Of a DNA stretch of 64,000 nt, positions 45,299-55,008 are shown in pieces. Made by a program: the position numbers and the translations under genes. Within the stretch, counting starts at the first letter, position 1, and each line of letters begins with the position of its first letter. The notes beneath the pieces are model-generated. The model had not been told where the DNA came from. It ran no database searches and worked only from the letters and a program-made list of their open reading frames with translations. The DNA comes from Massilia sp. Mn16-1_5 (GTDB taxonomy: Bacteria; Pseudomonadota; Gammaproteobacteria; Burkholderiales; Burkholderiaceae_D), in the NCBI RefSeq assembly GCF_004798585.1, contig NZ_PPXQ01000015.1, positions 100,806 to 164,805 on the forward strand, read 5' to 3'.

Positions 45299-45328
45299 TG
45301 GCAAATTTTTCAACACCCGGTTTATACT
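45299..45328 (+). promoter_or_regulatory. Sigma-70-like promoter of the aminotransferase operon
   Basis: TGGCAA (45299-45304) and TATACT (45323-45328) with an 18-bp spacer. The predicted transcription start falls at or next to the ATG at 45335, and no ribosome-binding site is visible, so the transcript may be leaderless. Confidence 0.45.
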
Positions 45329-45334
45329 GGCCGG

Positions 45335-46525
45335 ATGCTTGCGCACCCTACTCCCGGCCGGCCCCTGATTCCGCTGGCGCCGATCCTGTCGGCGTCCTCG
45401 TTCCGGCGCGCGCACAACGCTCCCGTACGTACCGTGCTCGACGCAGGCGAAGTCCGCCTGGTGACGAGCGGCCGGGTCGCGATCGCGCTCGCCTTGCGCG
45501 AACTCGGCGTCCAGGCAGGAGAACGCGTACTGGTGCCCGCCTACCACAGCGCCTCGATGGTGCCGCCCGTGCTGTGGCGCGGCGCCGAACCCGTGTTCTA
45601 CCGGGTGTGCGCCGACGCCGCGGTCGACCTCGAGGACCTGGCGGAGAAAATGACGCCCGGCGTGCGCGCCGTGATGGTCACCCATTATTTCGGCTTCCCG
45701 CAAGACCTGGCGCCGGTTCGCGCCCTGTGCGACGCGCGCGGGGTCGCCCTGATCGAGGATTGCGCCCATTGTTTCATCGGCGAGCGCGATGGCCGCCCGG
45801 TCGGCGCATGGGGAGATTACGCGATCGCCAGCAGCATGAAATTCCTGCCGATTTACGAAGGCGGCGCGCTGGTCTCGGCACGGCACTCCTTGAACAAGGT
45901 CGTGCTGCGCTCGGCCGGCGCCGGTTTTGAATTGAAAGTGGCCCTGAATTCGCTCGAGCGCGGTTTCGCCTACGGCCGCCTGCCGGCCGTGCGCGCCGCC
46001 TTGCGCTTGCCGCTGCGCGCAAAGAGCGCGGTGTGGGGCTTACTAAAAAAACGCCGGGGCGGCGGCGCGGCGCCAATGCTGGCACCCGATTCCTCCGACA
46101 GCAGTTTCAATTTCGACCCCAACTGGCTGGATAAACGCTCGTCCCTGTTCGCGCGCGCCATGCTGAAACTGGCCGCGCCGGGCCGCATCGCTGCGCTGCG
46201 CCGCCGCCATTACGCGCGCCTGGAAGCGGCTGTGCGCGATCTGCCCGGGGTGCGCCCGCTGCATCCACGCCTGCCTGACGGTGCCTGCCCCTGGGTCTTC
46301 CCGCTGCTGGCCGACGACCCGGACGCCCTGTTCGCGCGCTTGAAAACGCGCGGCGTGCCGCTGACCCGCTTCGGCACGCCGCCCTGGCCCGGCGTCGACG
46401 CAAGCACCTGCGCCAACAGCGCGCGGCTGGCCACGCACGTGCTGGCCCTGCCCTGCCACCAGGAGCTGACGGAAGTGGAAATGAGCTGGCTTGCGGCCAG
46501 CTTGCGCGAGGCGGTGACGGCATGA
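45335..46525 (+). CDS. DegT/DnrJ/EryC1-type PLP aminotransferase
   Basis: A 396-aa fold-I PLP enzyme. It has the substrate loop VLVPAYHSASMV (66-76), the PLP-contact VALIEDCAHCFIGE (137-150) and the lysine in SSMKFLPIYEGG (Lys169). Members of this family aminate nucleotide-linked ketosugars or related ketones. The downstream acyltransferase and ACP suggest the new amine is then acylated (inference). The start at 45335 fits the usual N-terminus; there is no ribosome-binding site. Its stop overlaps the next gene by 4 bp. Confidence 0.85.
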   Translation: MLAHPTPGRPLIPLAPILSASSFRRAHNAPVRTVLDAGEVRLVTSGRVAIALALRELGVQAGERVLVPAYHSASMVPPVLWRGAEPVFYRVCADAAVDLEDLAEKMTPGVRAVMVTHYFGFPQDLAPVRALCDARGVALIEDCAHCFIGERDGRPVGAWGDYAIASSMKFLPIYEGGALVSARHSLNKVVLRSAGAGFELKVALNSLERGFAYGRLPAVRAALRLPLRAKSAVWGLLKKRRGGGAAPMLAPDSSDSSFNFDPNWLDKRSSLFARAMLKLAAPGRIAALRRRHYARLEAAVRDLPGVRPLHPRLPDGACPWVFPLLADDPDALFARLKTRGVPLTRFGTPPWPGVDASTCANSARLATHVLALPCHQELTEVEMSWLAASLREAVTA

Positions 46526-47601
46526 GCTGGACCTTGCGCCCCGCACGCGAATTCGCGCGCCACGCCGAGGACTGGTCGCGGCTGCACGCCGCGCTGGCCC
46601 CGCAGCAGGCCTCGTCCCTGCTGGCCGCGGCTTTTGTTGCGCCCCTGGTCGCGTCCTTCGGGCGCGGCGACGAATTGCTGGCCTGCCTGCGCGAGGAAGG
46701 CAGGATCCGCGCGATGGCGATCGTGCACCCGAGCCGGCGCGGCGCCTGGAGCACCTTTCAGCCGGCGCAGGCGCCAGTCGGGCTGTGGCTGCAGGAAGAA
46801 GGCCTGGACACGGCCACCGCCGCGCGCAGCCTGCTCGGCACCTTGCCCGGCTTTCCGCTGCTGCTGGCGCTGACGCAGATGGATCCGCACCTGTCGCCGC
46901 GTCCGCAGGATGGCCCCTTGACCCGCACCCTTGACTACATCGATACGGCGCGCGTGACGCTCGACGGTTCCTTCGACGATTACTGGAACGCGCGCGGCAA
47001 AAACCTGCGCGGCAATTTAAAAAAGCAGCGTGCACGCCTGGAACGCGAAGGCGTCACGACGCGCATGGTTGTCGACCGCGCTCCAGCCGCCATGGCGCAG
47101 GCGGTCAGCGACTACGGCCGCCTGGAAACGGCGGGCTGGAAGGGCAGCGAAGGGACGGCCGTGAGCAGCGAGAACGCCCAGGGCCGCTACTACCGCGCCA
47201 TGCTCGAAGGGATGGCGGCAAACGGCGCCGCGAGCGTCTACCGCTATTATTTCGGCGAGCAGCTGGTGGCGATGGACCTGTGCGTCGAGGACGGCGACAG
47301 CATCGTGGTGCTCAAAACGGCCTACGACGAAAGCGTGCCCTCGAACCTGTCGCCCACCCTCTTGATGCGCGAGGAAGCCACCCGCAAGCTGTTCGAGGCG
47401 GGGCGCTTTACGCGCCTGGAATTCTACGGCCGCGTGATGGAGTGGCATACACGCTGGACGGAAGAGGTACGCACTATGTACCATGTCAATTATTACCGCT
47501 GGCCGGGACTGGCCCGCCTGCATGGGCTGCTGGAAGCCCGCTCCCAGGCGCGTTCCAGGACGAGCTCACCTGCGGCCCACACTACGACGACAAGCCTATG
47601 A
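46522..47601 (+). CDS. GNAT/CelD-like acyltransferase
   Basis: A 359-aa protein of the double-GNAT FemAB/CelD type. The core motif is RGKNLRGNLKKQRARLEREG (~172-190), followed by GRLETAGWKGSEGTAVS and LLMREEATRKLFEAGRFTRLEFYG. These enzymes transfer an acyl or aminoacyl group to an amine. It sits between an aminotransferase and an ACP with 4-bp overlaps both ways, so acyl transfer from that ACP to the freshly made amine is a consistent model. Distinct from the second FemAB at 61.4 kb. Confidence 0.82.
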   Translation: MSWTLRPAREFARHAEDWSRLHAALAPQQASSLLAAAFVAPLVASFGRGDELLACLREEGRIRAMAIVHPSRRGAWSTFQPAQAPVGLWLQEEGLDTATAARSLLGTLPGFPLLLALTQMDPHLSPRPQDGPLTRTLDYIDTARVTLDGSFDDYWNARGKNLRGNLKKQRARLEREGVTTRMVVDRAPAAMAQAVSDYGRLETAGWKGSEGTAVSSENAQGRYYRAMLEGMAANGAASVYRYYFGEQLVAMDLCVEDGDSIVVLKTAYDESVPSNLSPTLLMREEATRKLFEAGRFTRLEFYGRVMEWHTRWTEEVRTMYHVNYYRWPGLARLHGLLEARSQARSRTSSPAAHTTTTSL

Positions 47602-47846
47602 AGTACCTTGAAGAAGTCAAAACCCTCCTGATCGACGTGCTGAACCTGGGTCCGGCCGGACAATCGCTGGACGCCGATTCGCCGCTGCTGGGCAGCCTGC
47701 CCGAGCTCGACTCGATGGCGGTGGTGAGCCTGATCGGCGCCCTGGAAGAGCATTTCGGGATCATGGTCGACGACGACGATATCAGCGCCAGCACCTTCGC
47801 CACCCTCGGCAGCCTGGCTGCCTTCGTGGCTGAGCGCGCGGAATAA
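47598..47846 (+). CDS. Acyl carrier protein
   Basis: An 82-aa acidic four-helix carrier. The phosphopantetheine site is Ser39 in ELDSMAV. It has LLGSLPELDS rather than the fatty-acid ACP DSLD motif, so it is a specialised carrier. It overlaps the acyltransferase stop by 4 bp and precedes two hydrolases. It would carry the acyl group activated by the ligase at 43.6 kb (inference). Confidence 0.92.
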   Translation: MKYLEEVKTLLIDVLNLGPAGQSLDADSPLLGSLPELDSMAVVSLIGALEEHFGIMVDDDDISASTFATLGSLAAFVAERAE

Positions 47847-47853
47847 ACCAGGC

Positions 47854-48690
47854 ATGGAGCTCCCCGGCCACGCGCACGCTGACGCGTTCTTCCTCGACAC
47901 GCCCGACGGGCAGCGCTTCTGCCTGTACCACGCCCCAAGAGGCGAATGCCGCGGCGCGCTGGTCTACGTCCACCCCTTTGCCGAAGAGATGAACCGTTCG
48001 CGCCGCATGGCCGCGCTGGGCGCGCGCGCCCTGGCCGCGCAAGGTGTTGGCGTGCTGCTGCTCGACCTGCACGGCTGTGGCGACAGTGCAGGAGATTTCG
48101 GCGACGCCAGCTGGGACGGCTGGCTGCGCGATATCGCAGCTGGCCGCGCCTGGATCGAACAGCGCCTGGGACGCACGGCCGGTTTGATGGGCCTGCGCGT
48201 CGGCGCCCTGCTCGCGGTGGTGCACGCCCAGACCGCCGCCGTGCCGCCTGAACGCCTGCTGCTGTGGCAGCCGGTCACCAACGGGTCCGGCTACCTGAAC
48301 GGCTTCCTGCGCCTGCGCCTGGCCGGCGAATTGCTGGCCGGCGGCAGCGACAGCGGCGGCACCGAACTCCTGCGCGAATCACTGGCCGCCGGCGAGTCGC
48401 TCGAGATCGCCGGCTACCTGCTCAACCCGCAACTGGCCGCCGGCCTGGACGCGGCCGATGCGCGCGCGCTCGGCCCCCGTTGTCCGATCAGCTGGTTCGA
48501 AGTCACGGCGACCGCCGGGCGCCCGCTGCCGCCGGCCGCCGTGCGCGTGGCCGATACCTGGAGATTGCAGGGCAGCCGGGTCGACGTGCAGACGGTGCAG
48601 GGCCCCCAGTTCTGGACCGCGCCGGAAACGGTCGACTGCCCCGCCCTGCTGGACGCCACGCTCGCCAGCCTGGAGAAAGCCGATGACTGA
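47854..48690 (+). CDS. Alpha/beta-hydrolase-fold protein, exosortase A system-associated (type 2)
   Basis: A 278-aa alpha/beta-hydrolase. The oxyanion-side loop is VYVHPFAEEMNRSRRM (38-52), then LLLDLHGCGDSAGDF (68-82). At the nucleophile elbow the usual GxSxG is GLRVG (113-117), so no serine is available at the normal position. It may be non-catalytic or use another residue. It starts 7 bp after the ACP and overlaps the second hydrolase by 8 bp, suggesting the two work as a pair. Confidence 0.86.
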   Translation: MELPGHAHADAFFLDTPDGQRFCLYHAPRGECRGALVYVHPFAEEMNRSRRMAALGARALAAQGVGVLLLDLHGCGDSAGDFGDASWDGWLRDIAAGRAWIEQRLGRTAGLMGLRVGALLAVVHAQTAAVPPERLLLWQPVTNGSGYLNGFLRLRLAGELLAGGSDSGGTELLRESLAAGESLEIAGYLLNPQLAAGLDAADARALGPRCPISWFEVTATAGRPLPPAAVRVADTWRLQGSRVDVQTVQGPQFWTAPETVDCPALLDATLASLEKADD

Positions 48691-49531
48691 ACGCGCCCTC
48701 GCTTTTGCCTGCCGCGGCGCCTGGCTGTACGGCATCCTGAGCCTGCCGCAGGCGAGCAGCGCCGCGCGCCGCGGCGTCCTGATCGTCGTCGGCGGCCCGC
48801 AATACCGCGCCGGCAGCCACCGCCAGTTCACCCTGCTCGCGCGCGACCTGGCCGCCGCCGGCATCCCCGCCATGCGCTTCGACTACCGCGGCATGGGCGA
48901 CAGCGAAGGAGACCTGCAGACCTTCGAGAACGTCGACGCGGACCTGCGCGCCGCCATCGACCGCTTTATGGCCGAGGTGCCGGGCATGACCGAAGTGGTG
49001 CTGTGGGGCCTGTGCGACGGCGCCTCGGCCGCCGCGCTGTACGCGCCGCAGGATGCGCGCGTGGCCGGACTGGTGTTACTGAATCCCTGGGTGCGCACCG
49101 AGGAAGGCGCCGCGCGCGCCACCATCAAGCATTACTACAAGGACCGCCTGTTCGACCCGCGCCTGTGGAACAAGATCAAGAAGGGCGAGTTCGACGTCAA
49201 GGCCTCGGTCAGTTCGCTGTGGGACAACGTCGGTAAAGCCTTCAGTCCGAACCGCGGCGCCGGCGACAGCAACGACAGTGCGCCCCTGCCCGAACGCATG
49301 CACGGCGCGCTGACCGGTTTTCATGGCCGCGTGCTGGTCGTGCTGAGCGGCGCCGACCTGACGGCCCAGGAATTCGCCGATCTCTCCAGCCGCCCCGGCG
49401 CCTGGCAGCGATTGCTGGGCACGCCGCGTTTCACGCGCCAGCAGATCGACAAGGCCGACCACACCTTTTCCAGGCGGCCCTGGCAGGACCAGGTATCGAG
49501 CTGGACGCGCGACTGGCTGCGCAGCTGGTAA
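48683..49531 (+). CDS. Alpha/beta hydrolase, exosortase A system-associated (type 1)
   Basis: A 282-aa alpha/beta-hydrolase with VVGGPQYRAGSHRQF (35-49), FDYRGMGDSEGD (66-77) and elbow GLCDG (109-113), so the nucleophile would be Cys111 rather than Ser. The start at 48683 lies inside the 3' end of the type-2 gene. It may hydrolyse or transfer the acyl group from the neighbouring ACP (editing thioesterase or acyltransferase); this is inference from position. Confidence 0.87.
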   Translation: MTERALAFACRGAWLYGILSLPQASSAARRGVLIVVGGPQYRAGSHRQFTLLARDLAAAGIPAMRFDYRGMGDSEGDLQTFENVDADLRAAIDRFMAEVPGMTEVVLWGLCDGASAAALYAPQDARVAGLVLLNPWVRTEEGAARATIKHYYKDRLFDPRLWNKIKKGEFDVKASVSSLWDNVGKAFSPNRGAGDSNDSAPLPERMHGALTGFHGRVLVVLSGADLTAQEFADLSSRPGAWQRLLGTPRFTRQQIDKADHTFSRRPWQDQVSSWTRDWLRSW

Positions 49532-49647
49532 GCAAGACCTTGGGCTGCTGCTGCGCAGCGTCCGCTGGCGGGCGCCGACCTCGCTTGCATCTCTTCTCCA
49601 CTCCCCTATCCTGAAAGTTCGTCAACGAACCAATGCGGAGGTAGGTG

Positions 49648-51033
49648 ATGGACACCGTCGAACGCAGCGAGAAGGAGGTGTTGCAAGGCAGCCTGAGGGG
49701 GAGCGTGCTGCTGCCGCAGGATGCGGACTACGAGCAGGCCCGTAAAATCTGGAATGCGATGATCGACAAGCGCCCGGCCATGATCGTGCGCTGCGCCGGG
49801 GCGGCCGACGTGCGCACGGCCGTCGACTTCGCGCGCGAGCGCGGCCTGCCGCTGGCGGTGCGCGGCGGCGGCCACAACATCGCCGGCAGCGCCCTCGTCA
49901 ACGACGGCCTGGTGATCGACTTGTCAGGCATGCGCTCGGTACAGGTGGCGCCGCACAAGCAGCGCGCCTGGGTCGAGGGCGGCGCGCTGCTGCGCGACGT
50001 CGACCATGAAACCCAGGCCTATGGCCTGGCCACGCCGCTCGGCATCAATTCGACCACCGGCGTCGGCGGCCTGACCCTCGGCGGCGGTTTCGGCTGGCTG
50101 ACGCGCAAGCATGGCATGGCCGTCGACAACCTGGTATCAGCCGACATCGTCACCGCCGGCGGCGAGCGCCTGCACATCGACCGCGACCACCACCCCGACC
50201 TGTTCTGGGCCATCCGCGGCGGCGGCGGCAACTTCGGCGTGGTGACCACCTTCGAGTTCGCGCTGCACCAGGTCGGCCCGCTGGTGACCGCCGGCCTGAT
50301 CGTGTTCCCGTTCGCCGAGGCGCGCTCCCTGCTGCGCAGCTACCGCGACTACGTCGAAGCGCTCGACGACAATATCTCGGTCTGGGCCGTGCTGCGCGGC
50401 GCGCCGCCGCTGCCCTTCCTGCCCGAATCCGTGCACGGCACCGGGATCGTGGCGCTCGCCTTCTTTTCGCCGCAGCCCGTGGACCAGGTGCAGGACGCGT
50501 TGGCCACCGTGCGCGGCTTCGGCACCCCGATCGGCGAACACGTGGGCGCCGTGCCCTACGCCGCCTGGCAGCAGGCCTTCGATCCGCTACTCGTGCCGCC
50601 GGCGCGCAATTACTGGAAGTCGCACAATTTCAATACCTTGTCCGATGCCGCCATCGACGTCGTGGTCGACTATGCTGGCAGGCTGCCGTCCACGCAAAGC
50701 GAGATTTTCCTGGGACTGATCGGCGGCGCGGCGAATACCCGCCCGCCCGACGAGACGGCCTACCCGCACCGCAAGGCGCTGTATGCGATGAACGTGCACA
50801 CGCGCTGGGATACGCCAAGCGAGGATGCAAGCTGCCTGGCCTGGGCGCGCGAATTTTTTAAAGCGGCCGCGCCCCATGCGGCCGGCGGCGTGTACATCAA
50901 TTTTCTCAACGAGGACGAGGTCGACCGCATCGCCGAAGCCTATGGTCCGAACTACGCGCGGCTCCGCCAGGTCAAGGCGCAGTACGATCCGCAAAACCTG
51001 TTCCGCGCGAACCAGAACATCCTGCCGGCCTGA
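49648..51033 (+). CDS. FAD-linked oxidoreductase (berberine-bridge/VAO type)
   Basis: A 461-aa oxidase/dehydrogenase. The FAD-binding PCMH domain has RGGGHNIAGSA (His near residue 72 is the usual covalent FAD site) and TGVGGLTLGGGFGWLTRKHG. The C-terminal BBE segment ends FLNEDE, YGPNYARL, YDPQNLFRANQN. A strong GGAGG at 49636-49640 precedes the start at 49648. Relatives oxidise sugars, alkaloids or polyphenols. It is on its own, 116 bp after the hydrolases, and not a standard part of exosortase loci. Confidence 0.88.
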   Translation: MDTVERSEKEVLQGSLRGSVLLPQDADYEQARKIWNAMIDKRPAMIVRCAGAADVRTAVDFARERGLPLAVRGGGHNIAGSALVNDGLVIDLSGMRSVQVAPHKQRAWVEGGALLRDVDHETQAYGLATPLGINSTTGVGGLTLGGGFGWLTRKHGMAVDNLVSADIVTAGGERLHIDRDHHPDLFWAIRGGGGNFGVVTTFEFALHQVGPLVTAGLIVFPFAEARSLLRSYRDYVEALDDNISVWAVLRGAPPLPFLPESVHGTGIVALAFFSPQPVDQVQDALATVRGFGTPIGEHVGAVPYAAWQQAFDPLLVPPARNYWKSHNFNTLSDAAIDVVVDYAGRLPSTQSEIFLGLIGGAANTRPPDETAYPHRKALYAMNVHTRWDTPSEDASCLAWAREFFKAAAPHAAGGVYINFLNEDEVDRIAEAYGPNYARLRQVKAQYDPQNLFRANQNILPA

Positions 51034-51108
51034 GCTTCAGCCGCCCTACTGGGCGGCACCGACCGCGCAGCTGGTGAGCCAGTATGGACTTGCTGTCGTC
51101 GTAGCGTG

Positions 51109-51138
51109 TGGACAAATGGTTGCTGACTGAATTAGTAT
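51109..51138 (+). promoter_or_regulatory. Sigma-70-like promoter of the ATP-grasp gene
   Basis: TGGACA (51109-51114) and TAGTAT (51133-51138), 18-bp spacer, ~30 bp before the ATG at 51169. Confidence 0.4.
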
Positions 51139-51168
51139 GGCGGTCTATCAGGACCGGGATATAGGCAC

Positions 51169-52218
51169 ATGAAACGCACCTATGAAATGGCACAGCTGCG
51201 GCGGCCGCCCAATCGTCTGACGCCAGCCGAATACGACCTTTATCAGCTCGAAGGCCGCACTTGGGAAGAAAAAGCTGAATTCCTTGGAGGTAATTCAACG
51301 ACGGCGATCAGTTCGAACAATGATTTGCGCTCCCAGGCGCTCACCCGGGATAAGCTGATCGCGTACAGCATCCTGTACCTGCACCAATTCCCCTTCCCGG
51401 AAATCAAGGCGGTCGGGCATCCGGCCCGCGGTTTTCCCGGCGCCGCCGCGCTCAAATCCGTCAAGGAAGTATCGGCCTATCTCGAAACACAAGCCGAGTT
51501 CCCGCTGTTTATGAAGCCGATCGCCGGCAACGCCGGCGCCGGTTCGATTTGGGTGGACGGCTATGCCGATGGGATGCTACTGCTGCGCAACGGGAATACA
51601 ATTCCTGTCGCCCAATACTTCGAACGCTGGCTCTGTCTCGAGGGGATCGTGCTGCAAGCCGTGGCGCATCCGCACCCGGAGATCGCCGCGCGCTTCGGCC
51701 CCCGCCTGGCAACGGCACGGATCGTCGTATTGGTGACCGAGGACGGGCCCCTTGTCCATCGCGCCGCACTGCGTATCCCCGCCGGCAAGAACATGGTCGA
51801 CAATTTCCAGCATGGGGCATCGGGCAACCTGCTCGGCGCCATCGAGATCGACACCGGCATTGTCTCGAACGTGATCGGCAAGAACAAGACCCGGCTCGAC
51901 ACCATCGCCACGCATCCGGACACCGGCGAGCAGATCATCGGATTCGCCTTGCCCGATTGGGAGCGGGCGAAGGACATGTGCATTCGCGCGGCCCCGCTGT
52001 TCCCGGGCATTAAATACCAGTCCTGGGACATCGCGTTTACGGAGCAAGGTCCGCAAACCATCGAGGTTAATTCCGGTGGCGACGTCGACGTGCTGCAGCT
52101 CGCATCCGGGCGGGGCGTCGCCGATGCGACCTGGTGGAAGGTGTTTCGGGAACCGCCTCCCCGCAGTCTATTGCACCGCTGGTTCGCCCGCAGCGGTCCC
52201 TGGAGCCAGCGTCCCTGA
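51169..52218 (+). CDS. Sugar-transfer-associated ATP-grasp protein
   Basis: A 349-aa ATP-grasp-fold protein of the group seen in polysaccharide clusters. Recognisable parts are the ATP-lysine strand FPLFMKPIAGNAGAGSIWV (~105-123), a central RIVVLVTEDGPLVHRAALRIP strand, and the metal-binding end TIEVNSGGDVDVLQ with Glu/Asn. ATP-grasp enzymes ligate a carboxylate to an amine or thiol via an acyl-phosphate, so it could attach an amino acid to a glycan. Its last 51 bp overlap the convergent beta-helix gene. Confidence 0.8.
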   Translation: MKRTYEMAQLRRPPNRLTPAEYDLYQLEGRTWEEKAEFLGGNSTTAISSNNDLRSQALTRDKLIAYSILYLHQFPFPEIKAVGHPARGFPGAAALKSVKEVSAYLETQAEFPLFMKPIAGNAGAGSIWVDGYADGMLLLRNGNTIPVAQYFERWLCLEGIVLQAVAHPHPEIAARFGPRLATARIVVLVTEDGPLVHRAALRIPAGKNMVDNFQHGASGNLLGAIEIDTGIVSNVIGKNKTRLDTIATHPDTGEQIIGFALPDWERAKDMCIRAAPLFPGIKYQSWDIAFTEQGPQTIEVNSGGDVDVLQLASGRGVADATWWKVFREPPPRSLLHRWFARSGPWSQRP

Positions 52219-53630
52219 TTGGCGCGCTGCGCCAAGACAGCGCTTGAATTCGTCGAAGGCACCGTAGGCGCGTTGCTTGCCTCGCTCACTTTCACAGAGG
52301 CCGGGTGCCGGCGCGCCCGCGTTGCGCTGTGGCGCATCGTCGCGCCAGCGCAAATCCAGGCGTGCCGGATCCGCGAACAGGCTGCGCTGCGGATGGCGTC
52401 CCAGGTAGAGCCAGGGGATCGCGGTCGACAGATTGTCCTCGCCGCGCAGCACGCCACCCTCGTCTGCGCGCAGGGGGCCATCGACCAGGTTGCCCGCGAG
52501 CGTAGCGCTGCTGGTCGGGAAGCGCACCTGCACCCCGGCCGTGTCGAGCACCGTATTGTCGACCAGTTGCGTGCCGGACGCGCTGTTCAGATAAATGCCG
52601 ACGTCGGAACAGCCGGCCACCAGGTTGGCGCGCATGCTGCCGCCCGCGTGCTCGGTGATGCAGCGCGCGTCGCGGCAGTAGCGCTTGCCGGTGCCGCCGC
52701 CGCCAAAGGAAAGGCCGATGCGCTGTCCCGGCTGCCCGCTGAGCGCCGCTTCGCACAACACCATGTTGCGCTCGAAGACGGTGCGTTCGGCGGCGCCCTT
52801 GGCGAATGCGCCATAGCTGATGCGGTCGCCCCAGGCCTTGACGAAATCGTGGATCAGGTTGGCACGAATGGTCCAGTCGCTTGCGGCGACCAGGTCGATC
52901 GGCGTGACCGGACGCGACGTTTTGCGGGGCGCCGTATTGGCCAGGGTGTTTGCTTCGATCAGGCCATGGTCGGGAAAGCCGGAGCGGTTGCCATTGATTT
53001 TAAAATGGGCATTGAAATCGCTGATCGTGTTGTTGCGGGCAACGAAGTGATGGGCGCCGCCGACCACGTGGAAGGCGTGGTTGCAGTAGTCGTCGTGGCG
53101 GCAGGCGCCGCGCAGGCCCAGGTTCTCGAAACGCCACCAGGGCGCCGTCACCGTAAAACCTTCGTTGGCCTGGACTGCAATGGTCACCGTGCCGGGACGC
53201 GCCGCACGCACGACGATCGGCGCCGCGGCGCTGCCCGGCCGGCTTGCATACACGGTACTGCGCAATACGTAATCGCCCGGCAGGAACGTGATGACCTCGC
53301 CCGGCACGGCTTCGGCCATCGCGCGCCGCGCTTCGTCGATCGAGCCGACCAGGCGTTCGCGCCCGCTTGGTGCCGCCGGGCCTTCCGGCTGCGCGCCCAG
53401 GATCAGCGGCGGTGGCGCATATGGGGCCGCTTTGCCGCGGTCGAGCGCGAGCAAGGTGGACGAGGCGACGCGGCCCGCGTCTTCGATGTAAGCGTTATGG
53501 CCACTGGTGCGCTTGAGCAGGTAGGGCGCCAGCGCGCGCGGCGTGGCGCCTTTCGACTGCAGGTAAACCAGACCAGCCCCGGCGCCGGCCAGCGCCAGCA
53601 GGAGCGGCGCGGCCAGCACCGCGATCCACT

Positions 53631-53634
<4 letters not shown>
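52168..53634 (-). CDS. Right-handed parallel beta-helix protein (polysaccharide-lyase-like)
   Basis: A 488-aa envelope protein. It has an N-terminal hydrophobic anchor or signal (WIAVLAAPLLLALAGAGAGL). Next comes a segment like the start of chondroitinase-B-type lyases (GEVITFLPGDYVLRSTVYAS, PIVVRAARPGTVTI), then repeated short beta-strand turns rich in N/G (NNTISDFNAHFKINGN, ANTLANTA). A lyase or epimerase acting on the exopolysaccharide is likely; catalytic residues were not assigned. Its ATG overlaps the prsR stop by 4 bp, so it is co-expressed with the regulator. Confidence 0.78.
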
Positions 53635-54992
<1,358 letters not shown>

Positions 54993-55008
54993 AGTGCTAA
55001 ATCCTCGG

